Source of the DNA: Methanoculleus sp. UBA208
GTDB taxonomy: Archaea > Halobacteriota > Methanomicrobia > Methanomicrobiales > Methanoculleaceae
DNA: 54,689 nt
Assembly: GCF_002498065.1 (NCBI RefSeq)
Contig: NZ_DAFZ01000058.1
Coordinates: 11,652 to 66,340 of the forward strand
Reading direction: 5' to 3'
Of this stretch, positions 15,610-25,156 are shown in pieces (the stretch's first letter is position 1; each line of letters starts with the position of its first letter). The notes under the pieces are model-generated. The model saw only the letters and a program-made list of their open reading frames with translations. It was not told the DNA's origin and ran no database searches. The position numbers were made by a program, and so were the translations under genes.

Positions 15610-16395
15610 ATGGAACTGACAGTCCTCGCCAGCGGGAGCAAGGGAAACTGCACCTACCTGCGAGGGGGACGGGGTGCGCTGCTCATCGACGCGGGGCTCT
15701 CCGCACGTGAGACCCTTCGCCGCCTCAGAGCCGCCGGTGGGGACGCAACGCTCGTCGAGGCGATTCTCGTCACACACGAGCATATCGACCACATCCGGGG
15801 CGTCGACGTCCTGGCAAGGAGGCTTGGCGTGCCCGTCTACGCGACCGGCGGCACGCTTGAGGCATACTCCAGGAAATGCGGGACGACGTCCGCAGAGGTC
15901 AGGGTGTGCCGCTACGGCGAGCAGTTCGTTGTGGGAGACTTCTCGATCGAGCCCTTCGCCACCTCCCACGACGCCCGGGAGCCCTGCGGGTTCTCTGTCG
16001 CCGAAGGCGACCTCCGCGTCGGGTGCTGCACCGACACCGGCACCGTCACCACGACCATCTTCGACCGGCTCGCGTCCTGCGACGCCGTTCTCCTCGAGAG
16101 CAACCACTGCCCCGACATGCTCGAGAACGGCCCGTACCCTGCATACTTAAAGAGCCGAATCCGATCGAAACGCGGGCATCTCTCGAACCCGGATGCCGCC
16201 CGCTGCCTGCAGAGGCTCGCCGATCACATCCATATGGCCATGCTTGCCCACGTAAGCGAGATCAACAACACGCCGGAGAAGGTGCTCCTCTCCGCGCTCG
16301 AAGGACTCGGATTCTACTCCGACCAGGTCGGGGTCACCGTGGCGCCCCAGGACCCCGGGGCGGTGCACCCGGAGTCCTACGGCTTCAGGCTCTGA
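15610..16395 (+). CDS. MBL-fold metallo-hydrolase (WalJ/YycJ type)
   Basis: A 261-residue metallo-beta-lactamase-fold enzyme. It opens with LTVLASGSKGNCTYL, typical of the YycJ/WalJ branch. The metal motif THEHIDHIRG near residues 56-65 supplies HxHxDH, and further ligands are probably ATSHDA near 117, TDTG near 140 and ESNH near 160, with a late His around 217. WalJ-type proteins are predicted nucleases or phosphodiesterases of the cytosol; the substrate is not known. It is a single gene between the decayed ATPase and the PAS sensor. Confidence 0.85.
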   Translation: MELTVLASGSKGNCTYLRGGRGALLIDAGLSARETLRRLRAAGGDATLVEAILVTHEHIDHIRGVDVLARRLGVPVYATGGTLEAYSRKCGTTSAEVRVCRYGEQFVVGDFSIEPFATSHDAREPCGFSVAEGDLRVGCCTDTGTVTTTIFDRLASCDAVLLESNHCPDMLENGPYPAYLKSRIRSKRGHLSNPDAARCLQRLADHIHMAMLAHVSEINNTPEKVLLSALEGLGFYSDQVGVTVAPQDPGAVHPESYGFRL

Positions 16396-16399
16396 GCGC

Positions 16400-17683
16400 T
16401 CACGCTCTCCGGATCGTACAGACCACGCCGATCACGACGCCTGCAGCATCGACGATCGGGTCGGCGGAGATGCGGACCGCCTGCTTTGAACCGTCGTTTT
16501 TCATGAGTGCCGTCCCTTCCGCACATTCCACGGGCCTGCCCCGCCCGAGCACCTCCCCGGTGAGAAGCTCACGGCCATCGCCCGAAAAGAGAGACCATAT
16601 CGGTCTTCCGGCCAGTTCTTCTCCGGTGTAGCCGGTCAGGAGCTCGGCCTCCCGGCTGACGATGATGACCGTCCCGGCGGCGTCGGTGGTGATCCTTGCT
16701 TCCCCCGGTTCAGCCGCACCAAGGGTGCCCTGCTCGACCAATGAGTCCAGCCACTCCTCCGCGGTTTTTCGTTCGGTCGCCTCGATGCAGTAGAGAAGAC
16801 GCTCGAGCTGCTGGTTCGCACGTTCGAGTTCGGCGGTTCGCTCGGCAACGAGTTCCTCCAGATGCTCGCGGTGCCGGTGCAGCTCTTCCTCCGCCTTCTT
16901 GCGCTCCGTGATCTCCCTGAGGATGACCATCAGGTGCATCTCGTACAGCGGTACGACGCGGGCTTCGTAGTACCGGGTCTCTTCATTCTCCGTGTGGCTG
17001 AACTCCAGGGGCGCGGCCGACGCATCCGTCCGGACGGCCTCCTGCAGTGCACCCAGGAGCGCCTCCCCTATCCCGGCGGGGAAGAGATCCTGTATCCGCC
17101 GCCCGAGCAGCGTCCGGGGCACAAGCGGCGTCTCCGCGAGCCTCCCCGCCCTGGAGTCGAGGATCGTGCCGTCGGCGTTCAGCCGGATGAAGAGATCGGG
17201 AAACGCTTCGATCACCGCGGTCAGTTCGGATGTGGCCTGCCTGAGGTGCTCTTCGGTCAGCACCTGCTCGGTGATGTCCCGGACGGTGAGCAGGACGCGG
17301 CCACCCTCGATCGACGCCCGCCGGAGCTCGACATCGCGCACTTTTCCGTCCCGGCAGACCACGCTGGCAACCATGGTATCCCGGTCGCCCCGGAGCAATT
17401 CCTGCCCCATATCCAGCACTTTCTCCCGGTATACCGGGTTCGGGTGGGCACGCTCGAACCATAGAGCGAGAGTCGGGACATCCTCCCGGGTATATCCGGT
17501 GATCCGGGTGAACGCCGGGTTCAGGTACCGGAATTCGCCCTCGCCATTCACCAGGACGAGTCCGTCCGGCGCTTCGTGGAGGATCGAGGTATAGACATCT
17601 TCTCCAAGGTGCGGTGATTCCCGGGCGTCGTCGGCCCCGGGCACCCCCCTCCCGGCATCGTGAGTAGTATTGTTTCCCGTCAT
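16400..17683 (-). CDS. Cytosolic multi-PAS sensor protein without a kinase domain
   Basis: A 427-residue protein with three PAS domains: about 30-145 (APDGLVLVNGEGEFRYLNPA), 150-270 (AFPDLFIRLNADG) and 320-427 (ITTDAAGTVIIVSREAELL). PAS1 and PAS2 are followed by the usual DITE/EITERK linkers, and a charged coiled coil covers about 270-315. No transmembrane segment, histidine kinase, GGDEF or methyl-accepting domain is present, so it probably senses a ligand or redox state and signals through a partner. A TATA-like AATTATAC on the minus strand near 17702-17709 is about 23 bp before the ATG, suggesting a leaderless mRNA. Confidence 0.85.
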   Translation of the reverse strand: MTGNNTTHDAGRGVPGADDARESPHLGEDVYTSILHEAPDGLVLVNGEGEFRYLNPAFTRITGYTREDVPTLALWFERAHPNPVYREKVLDMGQELLRGDRDTMVASVVCRDGKVRDVELRRASIEGGRVLLTVRDITEQVLTEEHLRQATSELTAVIEAFPDLFIRLNADGTILDSRAGRLAETPLVPRTLLGRRIQDLFPAGIGEALLGALQEAVRTDASAAPLEFSHTENEETRYYEARVVPLYEMHLMVILREITERKKAEEELHRHREHLEELVAERTAELERANQQLERLLYCIEATERKTAEEWLDSLVEQGTLGAAEPGEARITTDAAGTVIIVSREAELLTGYTGEELAGRPIWSLFSGDGRELLTGEVLGRGRPVECAEGTALMKNDGSKQAVRISADPIVDAAGVVIGVVCTIRRA

Positions 17684-17908
17684 GGCAACCGGTCCTCCCC
17701 GGTATAATTGTGTATTCGGGCCCGTAAGCGCTGTACGTAGGAGGTTTTACCTGTTGGGATAAATATACTCATCGTTATGCCTTTCCGTTCTATCTTCGGG
17801 ATTAGTTTTTTTAACGGAGCATCCAGGGAGGTGCCGTGAATCCGGCACCGATCGGGGTTCCGGGCGACCCGTGGAAAAGACGGGGGGTAGTTGCAACATG
17901 AAGCCACT

Positions 17909-19087
17909 TCAGTCCCCCCTGATCTTCAGGATCTGCATGCAGTACTGGTCGATGCTCGTGAAGAGCGCGGACCTCGCCCGTTTCGCCCGCTCTTCGTCAC
18001 CTTCGACGAAGTCCCGGAGGATGTGCTCCAGTGCGGTGACGTAGTACTCGCGCCCGCGGGAAGCCTTCTTCACCTCCTCAAAGCAGAGGTAACTCTCGTT
18101 CTTGTGGTTGCACATGACCTCGAGCACGGTATCGAGCATCAGGAGCAGGTGCCGGGGGAAGCCTTTCAGGATCGCCAGTTTCCTGAAATTCGCGTAGGAT
18201 TTCGGCTGTCCACCGAGAATCGCAAGTTTCATACCGTAGTACAGCGGCTCGTGGTCGTCGGGATACTGCTGCATCATCTGTTTGACGATGGCAGCGGCGC
18301 CGCTCCCGTTGCGCAGCTCCACGCGGGTGTTGAACGCCTCCGTCAGGAAGAACCTGTTGTCCGAGAACCGCTCCGTAGCAAGGGTAAGGAGGTGCTGGCG
18401 GCGCTCGGCGTTCCCTTCGTGCTTTGTCCAGGAGATACCGATGCGGTAGAACTCCGGTTCGCTCGGGAACCAGGTGAACGCCAGGTCCAGCATGTACCAG
18501 AAGATCGAGTTCAGCATGGTGTCTTTGCGATCGAGGACGCCAAGACGGTTGATCGGGGCGCGGATCCGCGAGAGATTTAGCATCTCCTCGCGGGCATGCA
18601 ATTCCAGATCGTCGGGACGGAGACCCTGCGCCCTGTTCTTCGCCAGGGACAGGGCGTAGTAGCAGTAGGCAATTGCGGCGGTGATACGGCCGTCGTGGGC
18701 CCTGTGAGGCGTAAGGTACTCGATGGCATGATAGTAGTTGCCGGAATCCATCAGTTTGAGGGCCACAATCACATCGAGGGTCACCCGCCCCTTTCTCCGC
18801 CGCTTGTTCCCCACGGCATGCCGCAACGTCTTTTCGAGGAATTCCGGTGTAGGGGCCTCGTTCGTGGCGTTAATGAGTGTAAAAGCGGTCGCATCGATGA
18901 AATCATCGTAGGTCCTGTCGTCGAGATCGGGGAAGGTCTTGTCGAGCGTGGCGGCAACGTGCCCGAAGAAGACCGGAAGATTCGCCTCTACGAGATCGGT
19001 GTTCTTTGCGATGTAATCGTCCATGGTAGCCCGGAGCTGCTCGAGCCTCCTGTTCCGGAGCGCTTCAGGCTGCCACGCATCTTCCAT
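17909..19087 (-). CDS. Helical hypothetical protein, 392 residues
   Basis: I do not recognise this family. The protein has no signal or membrane segment and is almost entirely predicted helix. It has a basic patch, NKRRRKGR near residue 94, and paired helices such as NYYHAIEYLTPHRAHDGRITAAIAYC cut into shorter runs that suggest TPR- or HEAT-like repeats from about 100 to 330. Aromatic and Asp-rich segments are frequent. It stands alone between the PAS sensor and the thioesterase. A scaffold or protein-binding role is the most that can be suggested. Confidence 0.75.
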   Translation of the reverse strand: MEDAWQPEALRNRRLEQLRATMDDYIAKNTDLVEANLPVFFGHVAATLDKTFPDLDDRTYDDFIDATAFTLINATNEAPTPEFLEKTLRHAVGNKRRRKGRVTLDVIVALKLMDSGNYYHAIEYLTPHRAHDGRITAAIAYCYYALSLAKNRAQGLRPDDLELHAREEMLNLSRIRAPINRLGVLDRKDTMLNSIFWYMLDLAFTWFPSEPEFYRIGISWTKHEGNAERRQHLLTLATERFSDNRFFLTEAFNTRVELRNGSGAAAIVKQMMQQYPDDHEPLYYGMKLAILGGQPKSYANFRKLAILKGFPRHLLLMLDTVLEVMCNHKNESYLCFEEVKKASRGREYYVTALEHILRDFVEGDEERAKRARSALFTSIDQYCMQILKIRGD

Positions 19088-19365
19088 ATCTCTACAGGTG
19101 GAAATCGAAAGAGATATTTGTTGTTATATGATCCTCGGGTTCAGTCCCGGGCAGAGAGCAATCGCTCCCCTATTCACCACGATCAGGAGAAGAAGCGCGC
19201 CGGAAGAGATTCTTTTCGAACAGACGGCCGGATGCCGTACAGGGGCGACACCGGCCTTCGACAGTTTAAATGGCCGATCACATGGATGGAATGCCTTATC
19301 AGCCACGGTATTCACAACGCTTATCCCGGCGGACCCCAAAACCTCTCGCACACGGGTGTGATCGC

Positions 19366-19776
19366 GTGGGTTACATTGAAGAATTAAAAAGGGTGGGACG
19401 GGATGCGAATCCCTTCTTTACGCTGATGGGGATAGAAGTCGACGAGTTCGGCGACGGGTGCGCCCGCCTCAGCATGGAGGTCCGGCCGGATATGCTGAAC
19501 GGCGCCGGGTGGCTCCAGGGAGGGGTCTACGTGGCGCTCGCAGATGAGGCGATTGCGCTTGCGCTTTATACGCTCCTCGGTGAAGACGAGAGGATCGCCA
19601 CGATCGACGAGCACACCAGTTTTATAAAAGGCGTCAACGCCGGGAGGATCACCGCTACCGGGCGGGTCGTCCGCAAAGGGCGCCGGGTGGCGTTCGCAGA
19701 CGGAGAGGTCCGGAACGCGGCGGACGACGCGCTTCTTACCCGGACGTCGACATCGTTCGCGGTCATCGAGGGGTAG
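19366..19776 (+). CDS. PaaI-type hotdog thioesterase
   Basis: About 136 residues from a GTG at 19366 (VGYIEELKRVGRDANPF). The hotdog core shows NGAGWLQGGVYVALADEA near residues 47-64, the place of the catalytic Asn-Gly...HGG-type motif, with Asp/Glu in the following helix, then TIDEHTSFIKG near 82. PaaI-type enzymes hydrolyse acyl-CoA thioesters, here perhaps a housekeeping or aromatic-acyl-CoA activity. The open frame extends to 19270, but the added residues are not thioesterase-like. The 278-bp gap upstream holds TATA-like TTTAAATGG near 19264 and nothing else I can support. Confidence 0.8.
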   Translation: MGYIEELKRVGRDANPFFTLMGIEVDEFGDGCARLSMEVRPDMLNGAGWLQGGVYVALADEAIALALYTLLGEDERIATIDEHTSFIKGVNAGRITATGRVVRKGRRVAFADGEVRNAADDALLTRTSTSFAVIEG

Positions 19777-19913
19777 CGCTGCACCGGGCGCCCCGGCAAA
19801 ACCCCCATGGTACAGGCAGGGATTTCCCGGGACTGCCGGAACAATACATTCTCAACATCCAAGATCACATACATAAGATAGAGCATCCGGAGCAACCGGA
19901 GGGGAACGAGAGT

Positions 19914-21503
19914 TTGAAGTACATCGTTGTAACCGGCGGCGTCATGAGTGGGCTCGGGAAGGGTATCACCACCGCATCCATCGGCCGCCTCCTAAAAAAC
20001 CGCGGCTACCAGGTAACGGCGGTAAAGATCGACCCGTACCTGAACATCGATGCCGGTACCATGAACCCCGCCCAGCACGGTGAGGTCTTCGTCCTCTCCG
20101 ACGGCGGGGAAGTCGACCTCGATCTCGGCAACTACGAACGGTTCTTAAACATCAACCTCAAGTCGATCCACAACATCACGACGGGCAAGGTTTACCGGAA
20201 CGTCATCGAAAAGGAGCGGCGCGGGGACTTCCTCGGCGCGACCGTCCAGATCATCCCCCACATCACCGACGAGATCAGGCACTGCATCAGCCGTGCGGCA
20301 GAGGAGGAGATCAACAGCGGCAAGAGGGCCGAGATCTGCCTGGTGGAGGTCGGCGGCACGGTCGGCGACATCGAGAGCATGCCGTTTTTAGAGGCGGTCC
20401 GCCAGATGCACGGCGAACTTGCGCCGCAGGACATGATCCTGGTTCACGTCACCCTGGTTCCGGTCGACACCATGGGCGACCACAAGACCAAACCCACGCA
20501 GCACTCGGTCAAGGCGCTCCGGGAGCTCGGGCTGCAGCCCGACATCATCGTGGGCAGGAGCAGCGAGGTGATCAGCCCGCAGACGAAGAAGAAGATCTCC
20601 GCCTTCACCGACGTCCCCTTAAAGGCCGTCATCTCTGCAAAGGACGTTCCCGATATCTACCAGATCCCGATGGAACTGGAGAAGGAAGGGCTTGCGGACG
20701 TCGTCTGCAGTTACCTGGGCCTCGATAACAGGGAGCCGGACACCGCGTGGTACCGGGTCGTCTCGCAGGAGTACACGAACCGGGCGACGGTCGCCATCGT
20801 CAGCAAATACGGGATCGAGGACGTCTACATCTCCATCAAGGAGTCGCTCAAGCACGCAGGAAGGGCGCTCTCCACGGAGGTGAACATACGCTGGCTGGAC
20901 GCGGAGACGTTCGATCTCCATGACCTCGCCGACGTCGACGGCATCCTGATCCCGGGAGGATTCGGGAAGCGCGGCATCGAGGGCAAGATCCGGGCGATAC
21001 AGTATGCCCGCGAGAACAAAAAGCCCTACCTCGGCCTCTGCCTCGGCTTCCAGCTCGCGGTGATCGAGTACGCACGGCACGCCCTCGGCATCCCCGACGC
21101 CACCAGCGAAGAGATGGGTGAGGGGACGCACGTCATCGCCATCCTCCCCGAGCAGGAAGAGATCTGTGACCTCGGGGGCACGATGCGCCTCGGCGACTGC
21201 GACATCGTCCTGAAAGATGGGACGATGGTGGCCGGCCTCTACGGCAGGACCGCAATCGTGGAACGGCACCGCCACCGCTACGAGGTGAACCCGGCGTTCA
21301 TCGCAGACCTCGAAGACGCCGGACTCGTCTTCTCGGGAACCTGCGGCGGGCGGATGGAGGTCTGCGAGCTCCCGGACCACCCCTTCTACCTCGCGACACA
21401 GTTCCACCCCGAGTTCAAATCAAGCCCGACAACCCCCTCCCCGCCCTATATCGGCTTCGTAGAGGCATGCAAAAAGAATAAATCAACTTCAGAGACCAGG
21501 TGA
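19914..21503 (+). CDS. pyrG: CTP synthase
   Basis: A 529-residue enzyme converting UTP, ATP and glutamine to CTP. The N-terminal synthetase domain opens KYIVVTGGVMSGLGKGITTASIG with its P-loop, followed by DPYLNIDAGTMNP. The C-terminal class I glutamine amidotransferase domain has the nucleophile Cys in GLCLGFQLAV near 376 and FHPEF near 505. Start is TTG at 19914, supported by the exact family N-terminus and a strong GGAGGGG ribosome site about 10 bases upstream. guaAB follows 9 bp later; both enzymes use glutamine-derived ammonia in nucleotide synthesis. Confidence 0.96.
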   Translation: MKYIVVTGGVMSGLGKGITTASIGRLLKNRGYQVTAVKIDPYLNIDAGTMNPAQHGEVFVLSDGGEVDLDLGNYERFLNINLKSIHNITTGKVYRNVIEKERRGDFLGATVQIIPHITDEIRHCISRAAEEEINSGKRAEICLVEVGGTVGDIESMPFLEAVRQMHGELAPQDMILVHVTLVPVDTMGDHKTKPTQHSVKALRELGLQPDIIVGRSSEVISPQTKKKISAFTDVPLKAVISAKDVPDIYQIPMELEKEGLADVVCSYLGLDNREPDTAWYRVVSQEYTNRATVAIVSKYGIEDVYISIKESLKHAGRALSTEVNIRWLDAETFDLHDLADVDGILIPGGFGKRGIEGKIRAIQYARENKKPYLGLCLGFQLAVIEYARHALGIPDATSEEMGEGTHVIAILPEQEEICDLGGTMRLGDCDIVLKDGTMVAGLYGRTAIVERHRHRYEVNPAFIADLEDAGLVFSGTCGGRMEVCELPDHPFYLATQFHPEFKSSPTTPSPPYIGFVEACKKNKSTSETR

Positions 21504-21512
21504 GATGAGAGA

Positions 21513-22430
21513 ATGGTAAACGTTCTAAAGTTTATCGACCGGGCAGTCAGAGAGATACGCGATACTGCCGGTCAGGATAAGGTCGTGATGGCGCTCTCCG
21601 GCGGCGTGGACTCGTCGGTCTGCGCGGCACTCGCCACCCGCGCCATCGGCAGCCAGCTCGTCCCGATATACGTGGATACCGGCCTCATGCGAAAGGGAGA
21701 GACCGATCGCATTCGGTCCCTCTTTGCCGATGCAAACCTCCGCGTCGTGGATGCGGCGGATGAGTTCTTCGAGGCGCTCGCAGGCATCACCGACCCCGAA
21801 GAGAAGCGCAAGGCTATCGGCGAGAAGTTCATCAGGATCTTCGAGCGGGAAGCGAAGCGAACCGGAGCGACGATGCTCCTGCAGGGCACCATCTACCCCG
21901 ACCGCATCGAGAGCGAGGGGGGCATCAAGAGCCACCACAACGTCGGGGGCATGCCCCTCGATATTGAATTCAAAGGCGTCATCGAGCCGCTTGCCGACCT
22001 CTACAAGGACGAGGTCCGCGATGTGGCCGGCGGGCTCGGCCTTCCCGTGGAGATCCAGCACCGGATGCCCTTCCCGGGCCCGGGGCTCGCCGTCCGGGTG
22101 CTCGGCGAGGTGACGAAGGAGAAGATCGCGATCGTCCGGGAGGCGAACGCCATCGTCGAGGAGTGCCTGGTGGAGGAGTACCAGCCCTGGCAGTGTTTCG
22201 CGGCGCTCATCGGCCTCGGGACCGGGGTCAAGGGAGACGTCCGGCTGCACGGCTGGATCGTCGCTGTCCGGGCCGTCGGGTCACGGGACGGGATGACCGC
22301 CGACCCCCTGCCCCTGCCCTACGACACCCTTGCCCGGATGGCGACCCGGATCACCGCCGAGATCCCCGGCGTCGCCCGGGTCGTCTACGACGTCACCCCC
22401 AAACCACCGGCGACGATCGAGTATGAGTGA
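21513..22430 (+). CDS. guaAB: GMP synthase subunit B (ATP-pyrophosphatase)
   Basis: A 305-residue subunit that adenylates XMP and accepts ammonia to make GMP. The PP-loop ALSGGVDSSVCAAL is near residues 28-41; RIESEGGIKSHHNVGG near 133 and HRMPFPGPGLAVRV near 190 are signatures; DVTPKPPATIEYE closes the dimerisation domain. Archaea split GMP synthase, and the glutaminase subunit (guaAA) is not next to it here. It is cotranscribed with pyrG, and argD starts at or just after its stop. Confidence 0.95.
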   Translation: MVNVLKFIDRAVREIRDTAGQDKVVMALSGGVDSSVCAALATRAIGSQLVPIYVDTGLMRKGETDRIRSLFADANLRVVDAADEFFEALAGITDPEEKRKAIGEKFIRIFEREAKRTGATMLLQGTIYPDRIESEGGIKSHHNVGGMPLDIEFKGVIEPLADLYKDEVRDVAGGLGLPVEIQHRMPFPGPGLAVRVLGEVTKEKIAIVREANAIVEECLVEEYQPWQCFAALIGLGTGVKGDVRLHGWIVAVRAVGSRDGMTADPLPLPYDTLARMATRITAEIPGVARVVYDVTPKPPATIEYE

Positions 22431-22438
22431 GGAAGAAG

Positions 22439-23605
22439 ATGAAACAGGATTCACGGGTGTCGAGCACCCGCGACTACATTATGGCAGAAGATTCACGCGT
22501 GCTTGATGCACGCTACTACATGCCCGCGTTCGGCCGGACGATGAAGATCGTCCGCGGCGCTGGGTCGCGTGTCTGGGACGACCGGGGACGGGAATACATC
22601 GACTGCGTGGCAGGTATTGCGGTCTGCAGCACCGGCCACTGCCACCCGAAGGTGATAGAGGCAATCTGCGGCCAGGCAAAAGAGTTGATCCACTGCTCGA
22701 ACCTCTACTACGTCCCGAACCAGGCGGAACTTGCGGAGAAGCTCGTCGCGATCACAGGGCTTAGCAAGGCGTTCTTCTCGAACTCCGGCGCGGAGGCAAA
22801 CGACGGCGCAATAAAACTCGCCCGCGTCCGGACAGGGAAGAAGAAGTTCGTCGCGTTCGCCCACGGGTTCCACGGCAGGACCTGCGGGTCGCTCGCCGTC
22901 ACCCACAAGCCCGCGATCCGGGAGCCGTTCGAACCGCTCTCGACCCCCTGCACCTTCGTGGACTACGGCGACCTGGACGGCCTCGCGGAGGCCGTCGATA
23001 AGGATACCGCCGGGATCTTCGTCGAACCGATCCAGGGCGAAGCGGGCGTCATAATCCCGCCCGACAATTTCCTCCGGGGAATCCGGGATATCTGCGACGA
23101 TACCGGCGCACTGATGATCGTCGACGAGGTGCAGACCGGCATGGGCCGGACCGGAAAATGGTTCGCCTTCCAGCACACCGGTGTTGCCCCCGACATCGTC
23201 ACGATAGCAAAAGGGCTTGCGAGCGGGTTCCCCATCGGCGCGCTCGTCGCCCGCGAAGGGCTCGAGTTCAAGAAGGGCGAGCACGGCAGCACCTTTGCCG
23301 GAGGCCCGCTCGCCTGCGCGACGGCACTCGCGACGATCGACGTCATCGAGGAGATCCTTCCCGATGTCGCGCGGAAGGGCGAACGGTTCATGCAAGGGCT
23401 TGCCCCCTACAACCCGCGCGGCCGCGGCCTGATGATCGGCATCTCGGTCGGCGACCGGTGCCCGGAGGTGCAGCAGACCTGCGCCGAGAACGGGGTGCTC
23501 GTCAACTGCGCCGCCGACGGGAACCTCCGCATGATCCCGCCGCTGGTGATCACGGACGAGGAGATCGACACGGCTCTCGGTGTCATCAATGCGGCGCTTG
23601 GTTAG
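22439..23605 (+). CDS. argD: Acetylornithine aminotransferase
   Basis: About 388 residues, a class III PLP aminotransferase of arginine synthesis. GIAVCSTGHCHPKV near 58, NSGAEANDGAIKLAR near 118, VEPIQGEAGV near 200, the cofactor Asp in IVDEVQTGMGRTG near 226, the lysine in TIAKGLASGFPIGA near 257, and STFAGGPLAC near 287 are all present. ATG 22439 has GGAAG upstream; GTG 22427, overlapping the guaAB stop, is the alternative. It may also serve lysine-side reactions, but dapL is present for that. Confidence 0.93.
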   Translation: MKQDSRVSSTRDYIMAEDSRVLDARYYMPAFGRTMKIVRGAGSRVWDDRGREYIDCVAGIAVCSTGHCHPKVIEAICGQAKELIHCSNLYYVPNQAELAEKLVAITGLSKAFFSNSGAEANDGAIKLARVRTGKKKFVAFAHGFHGRTCGSLAVTHKPAIREPFEPLSTPCTFVDYGDLDGLAEAVDKDTAGIFVEPIQGEAGVIIPPDNFLRGIRDICDDTGALMIVDEVQTGMGRTGKWFAFQHTGVAPDIVTIAKGLASGFPIGALVAREGLEFKKGEHGSTFAGGPLACATALATIDVIEEILPDVARKGERFMQGLAPYNPRGRGLMIGISVGDRCPEVQQTCAENGVLVNCAADGNLRMIPPLVITDEEIDTALGVINAALG

Positions 23606-24647
23606 GGCGTGCTTCGCGGGCAGGACGGGATACTCCTACGCGAAGAAAGCCGAGGACATCGTGCGGGAGCCCGGCATCGACCGGGTAGCCCGGCTCGCGA
23701 GCAACGAGAACCCCCGACCGCCGTCGCCCGCCGCAATCGAAGCGGCGACGGAGGCCCTCCGGACAGCGAACCGCTACCCGGACGAACGGGCCTCGGTGCT
23801 CGTGGAGGCGCTCCGCCGCTACCACGGCGACTACCGGTTCGTCACGGGCGCCGGGATGGACGGCGTCATCGAGACGGTGATCCGGACAGTCGTCGAGCCT
23901 GGCGAGGCGGTGGCCGTCTCGGCCCCGACCTTCTCGTTCTACGGGATTGCGGCCGCGGCGCACGGCGCACGGGTCGTGAGCGTACCCCGGAGAGACGACT
24001 TCTCGGTCGACCCGGCGGCGTTCATCAGGGCATCCCGGGGGGCAAAACTCACCTTCCTCTGCTCCCCGAACAACCCTACGGGGAACTCCGTCCCGCCGGA
24101 GGATGTCGAAGAGATCCTCGAGGGAACGGAAGGGCTGCTCTTCCTCGACAACGCATACGTCGATTTCGCGGATATCGACTACCTGCCGCTGATGCGGCGG
24201 CACGAGAACCTGATCATCGGGCGGACGATGTCGAAGATCTTCGCCCTCGCCGGCCTGCGGGTCGGCTACGCCTTTGTCCCGGAGTGGCTGGAGCCGTTCT
24301 ATCAGAAGGCGGCGACGCCGTTTGCGCTGAACTCGGTCTCTCTTGCGGCGGCCGCGGGAGCGCTTGCCGATACCGGCCGGGTGCGCGAGGCCCGCGACCA
24401 CGTCCGGCGGTGGCGGCAACGGTTCCTCGAAGAGATCCCGTTTAAGGCGTATCCTTCGGACGCAAACTTTGTTATGATAGACGTCACTCCCTTAACGGGC
24501 GACGAGGCGACGGAACGCCTCGCGGCGAAGGGCGTCCTCGTCCGGTCCTGCACCAGCTTCCCGGGTCTCGGGAACACCTACATCAGGGTCAGCATCGGCG
24601 AGGACTGGGAAAACGTTCGATTTCTCGAGGCGATCAAAGACTTATGA
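23589..24647 (+). CDS. hisC: Histidinol-phosphate aminotransferase
   Basis: About 352 residues of a class I/II PLP aminotransferase. ARLASNENPRPPSP near 33, NRYPDERASVL near 60, CSPNNPTGNSVPPED near 160, the PLP lysine in GRTMSKIFALAGLRVGYA near 215 and the arginine IRVSIG near 336 fit HisC. The family converts imidazole acetol phosphate to histidinol phosphate. Its start overlaps argD by 17 bases; a GTG at 23580 is also in frame. The next gene overlaps by 4 bases (ATGA), making a tightly coupled set. Confidence 0.92.
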   Translation: MRRLVRACFAGRTGYSYAKKAEDIVREPGIDRVARLASNENPRPPSPAAIEAATEALRTANRYPDERASVLVEALRRYHGDYRFVTGAGMDGVIETVIRTVVEPGEAVAVSAPTFSFYGIAAAAHGARVVSVPRRDDFSVDPAAFIRASRGAKLTFLCSPNNPTGNSVPPEDVEEILEGTEGLLFLDNAYVDFADIDYLPLMRRHENLIIGRTMSKIFALAGLRVGYAFVPEWLEPFYQKAATPFALNSVSLAAAAGALADTGRVREARDHVRRWRQRFLEEIPFKAYPSDANFVMIDVTPLTGDEATERLAAKGVLVRSCTSFPGLGNTYIRVSIGEDWENVRFLEAIKDL

Positions 24648-25156
24648 TGACGGGCATCACCGGCACGCCGGGAACAGGGAAGACATCCATCGCGGCCGAA
24701 CTCGAGCAGCGGGGCTACCCGGTCGTCCGCCTGGCCGATACGGTGCGCCCTTACATTCTCGAAGAGGACTGCTCCCGCCAGACGCTGGTGGTGGACGTCG
24801 ACCGGTGGGCGGAGGAGTTCGAACCCCTCGACGGGATTGTCGAGGGGCACCTCGCCCACCTCCTCCCCTGCGACCGGGTGGTGGTGCTCCGGTGCCGTCC
24901 CGACATCCTGCGAGAGCGCCTTCGTCCGAGGAACTACCCGGAGGGGAAGGTCGCGGAGAACGTCGAGGCGGAGGCGCTCGACGTCATCCTGATCGAGACG
25001 CTCGAAGAGCACCCGGACGGACACGTCTTTGAACTGGATACGACCGACCTCTCCGTCGGCGGGTGCGCGGACCGGATCGAGCGATTCATCCGGGGAGAAC
25101 TCCCCCCGTCCTCGGGGTGCATCGACTGGACCGATTACCTGGAGCCCGGCAGATGA
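24644..25156 (+). CDS. AK6/Fap7-type adenylate kinase-like NTPase
   Basis: A 170-residue P-loop protein with GITGTPGTGKTS at residues 4-15, VVDVDRW near 49, GHLAHLLPCDRVVVLRC near 68 and LRPRNYPEGKVAENVEAEAL near 93-112, the pattern of archaeal AK6/Fap7. Such proteins have adenylate kinase or ATPase activity and act in 18S/16S rRNA 3'-end maturation with ribosomal protein uS11. Start and stop both overlap neighbours by ATGA, so it is coupled to hisC and to the phospholipid gene. Confidence 0.9.
   Translation: MMTGITGTPGTGKTSIAAELEQRGYPVVRLADTVRPYILEEDCSRQTLVVDVDRWAEEFEPLDGIVEGHLAHLLPCDRVVVLRCRPDILRERLRPRNYPEGKVAENVEAEALDVILIETLEEHPDGHVFELDTTDLSVGGCADRIERFIRGELPPSSGCIDWTDYLEPGR

Noticed and set aside
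17680..17907. Possible 75-residue minus-strand protein upstream of the PAS sensor
   Set aside because: Runs over the TATA box and start codon of the PAS gene and shows no fold-like pattern.
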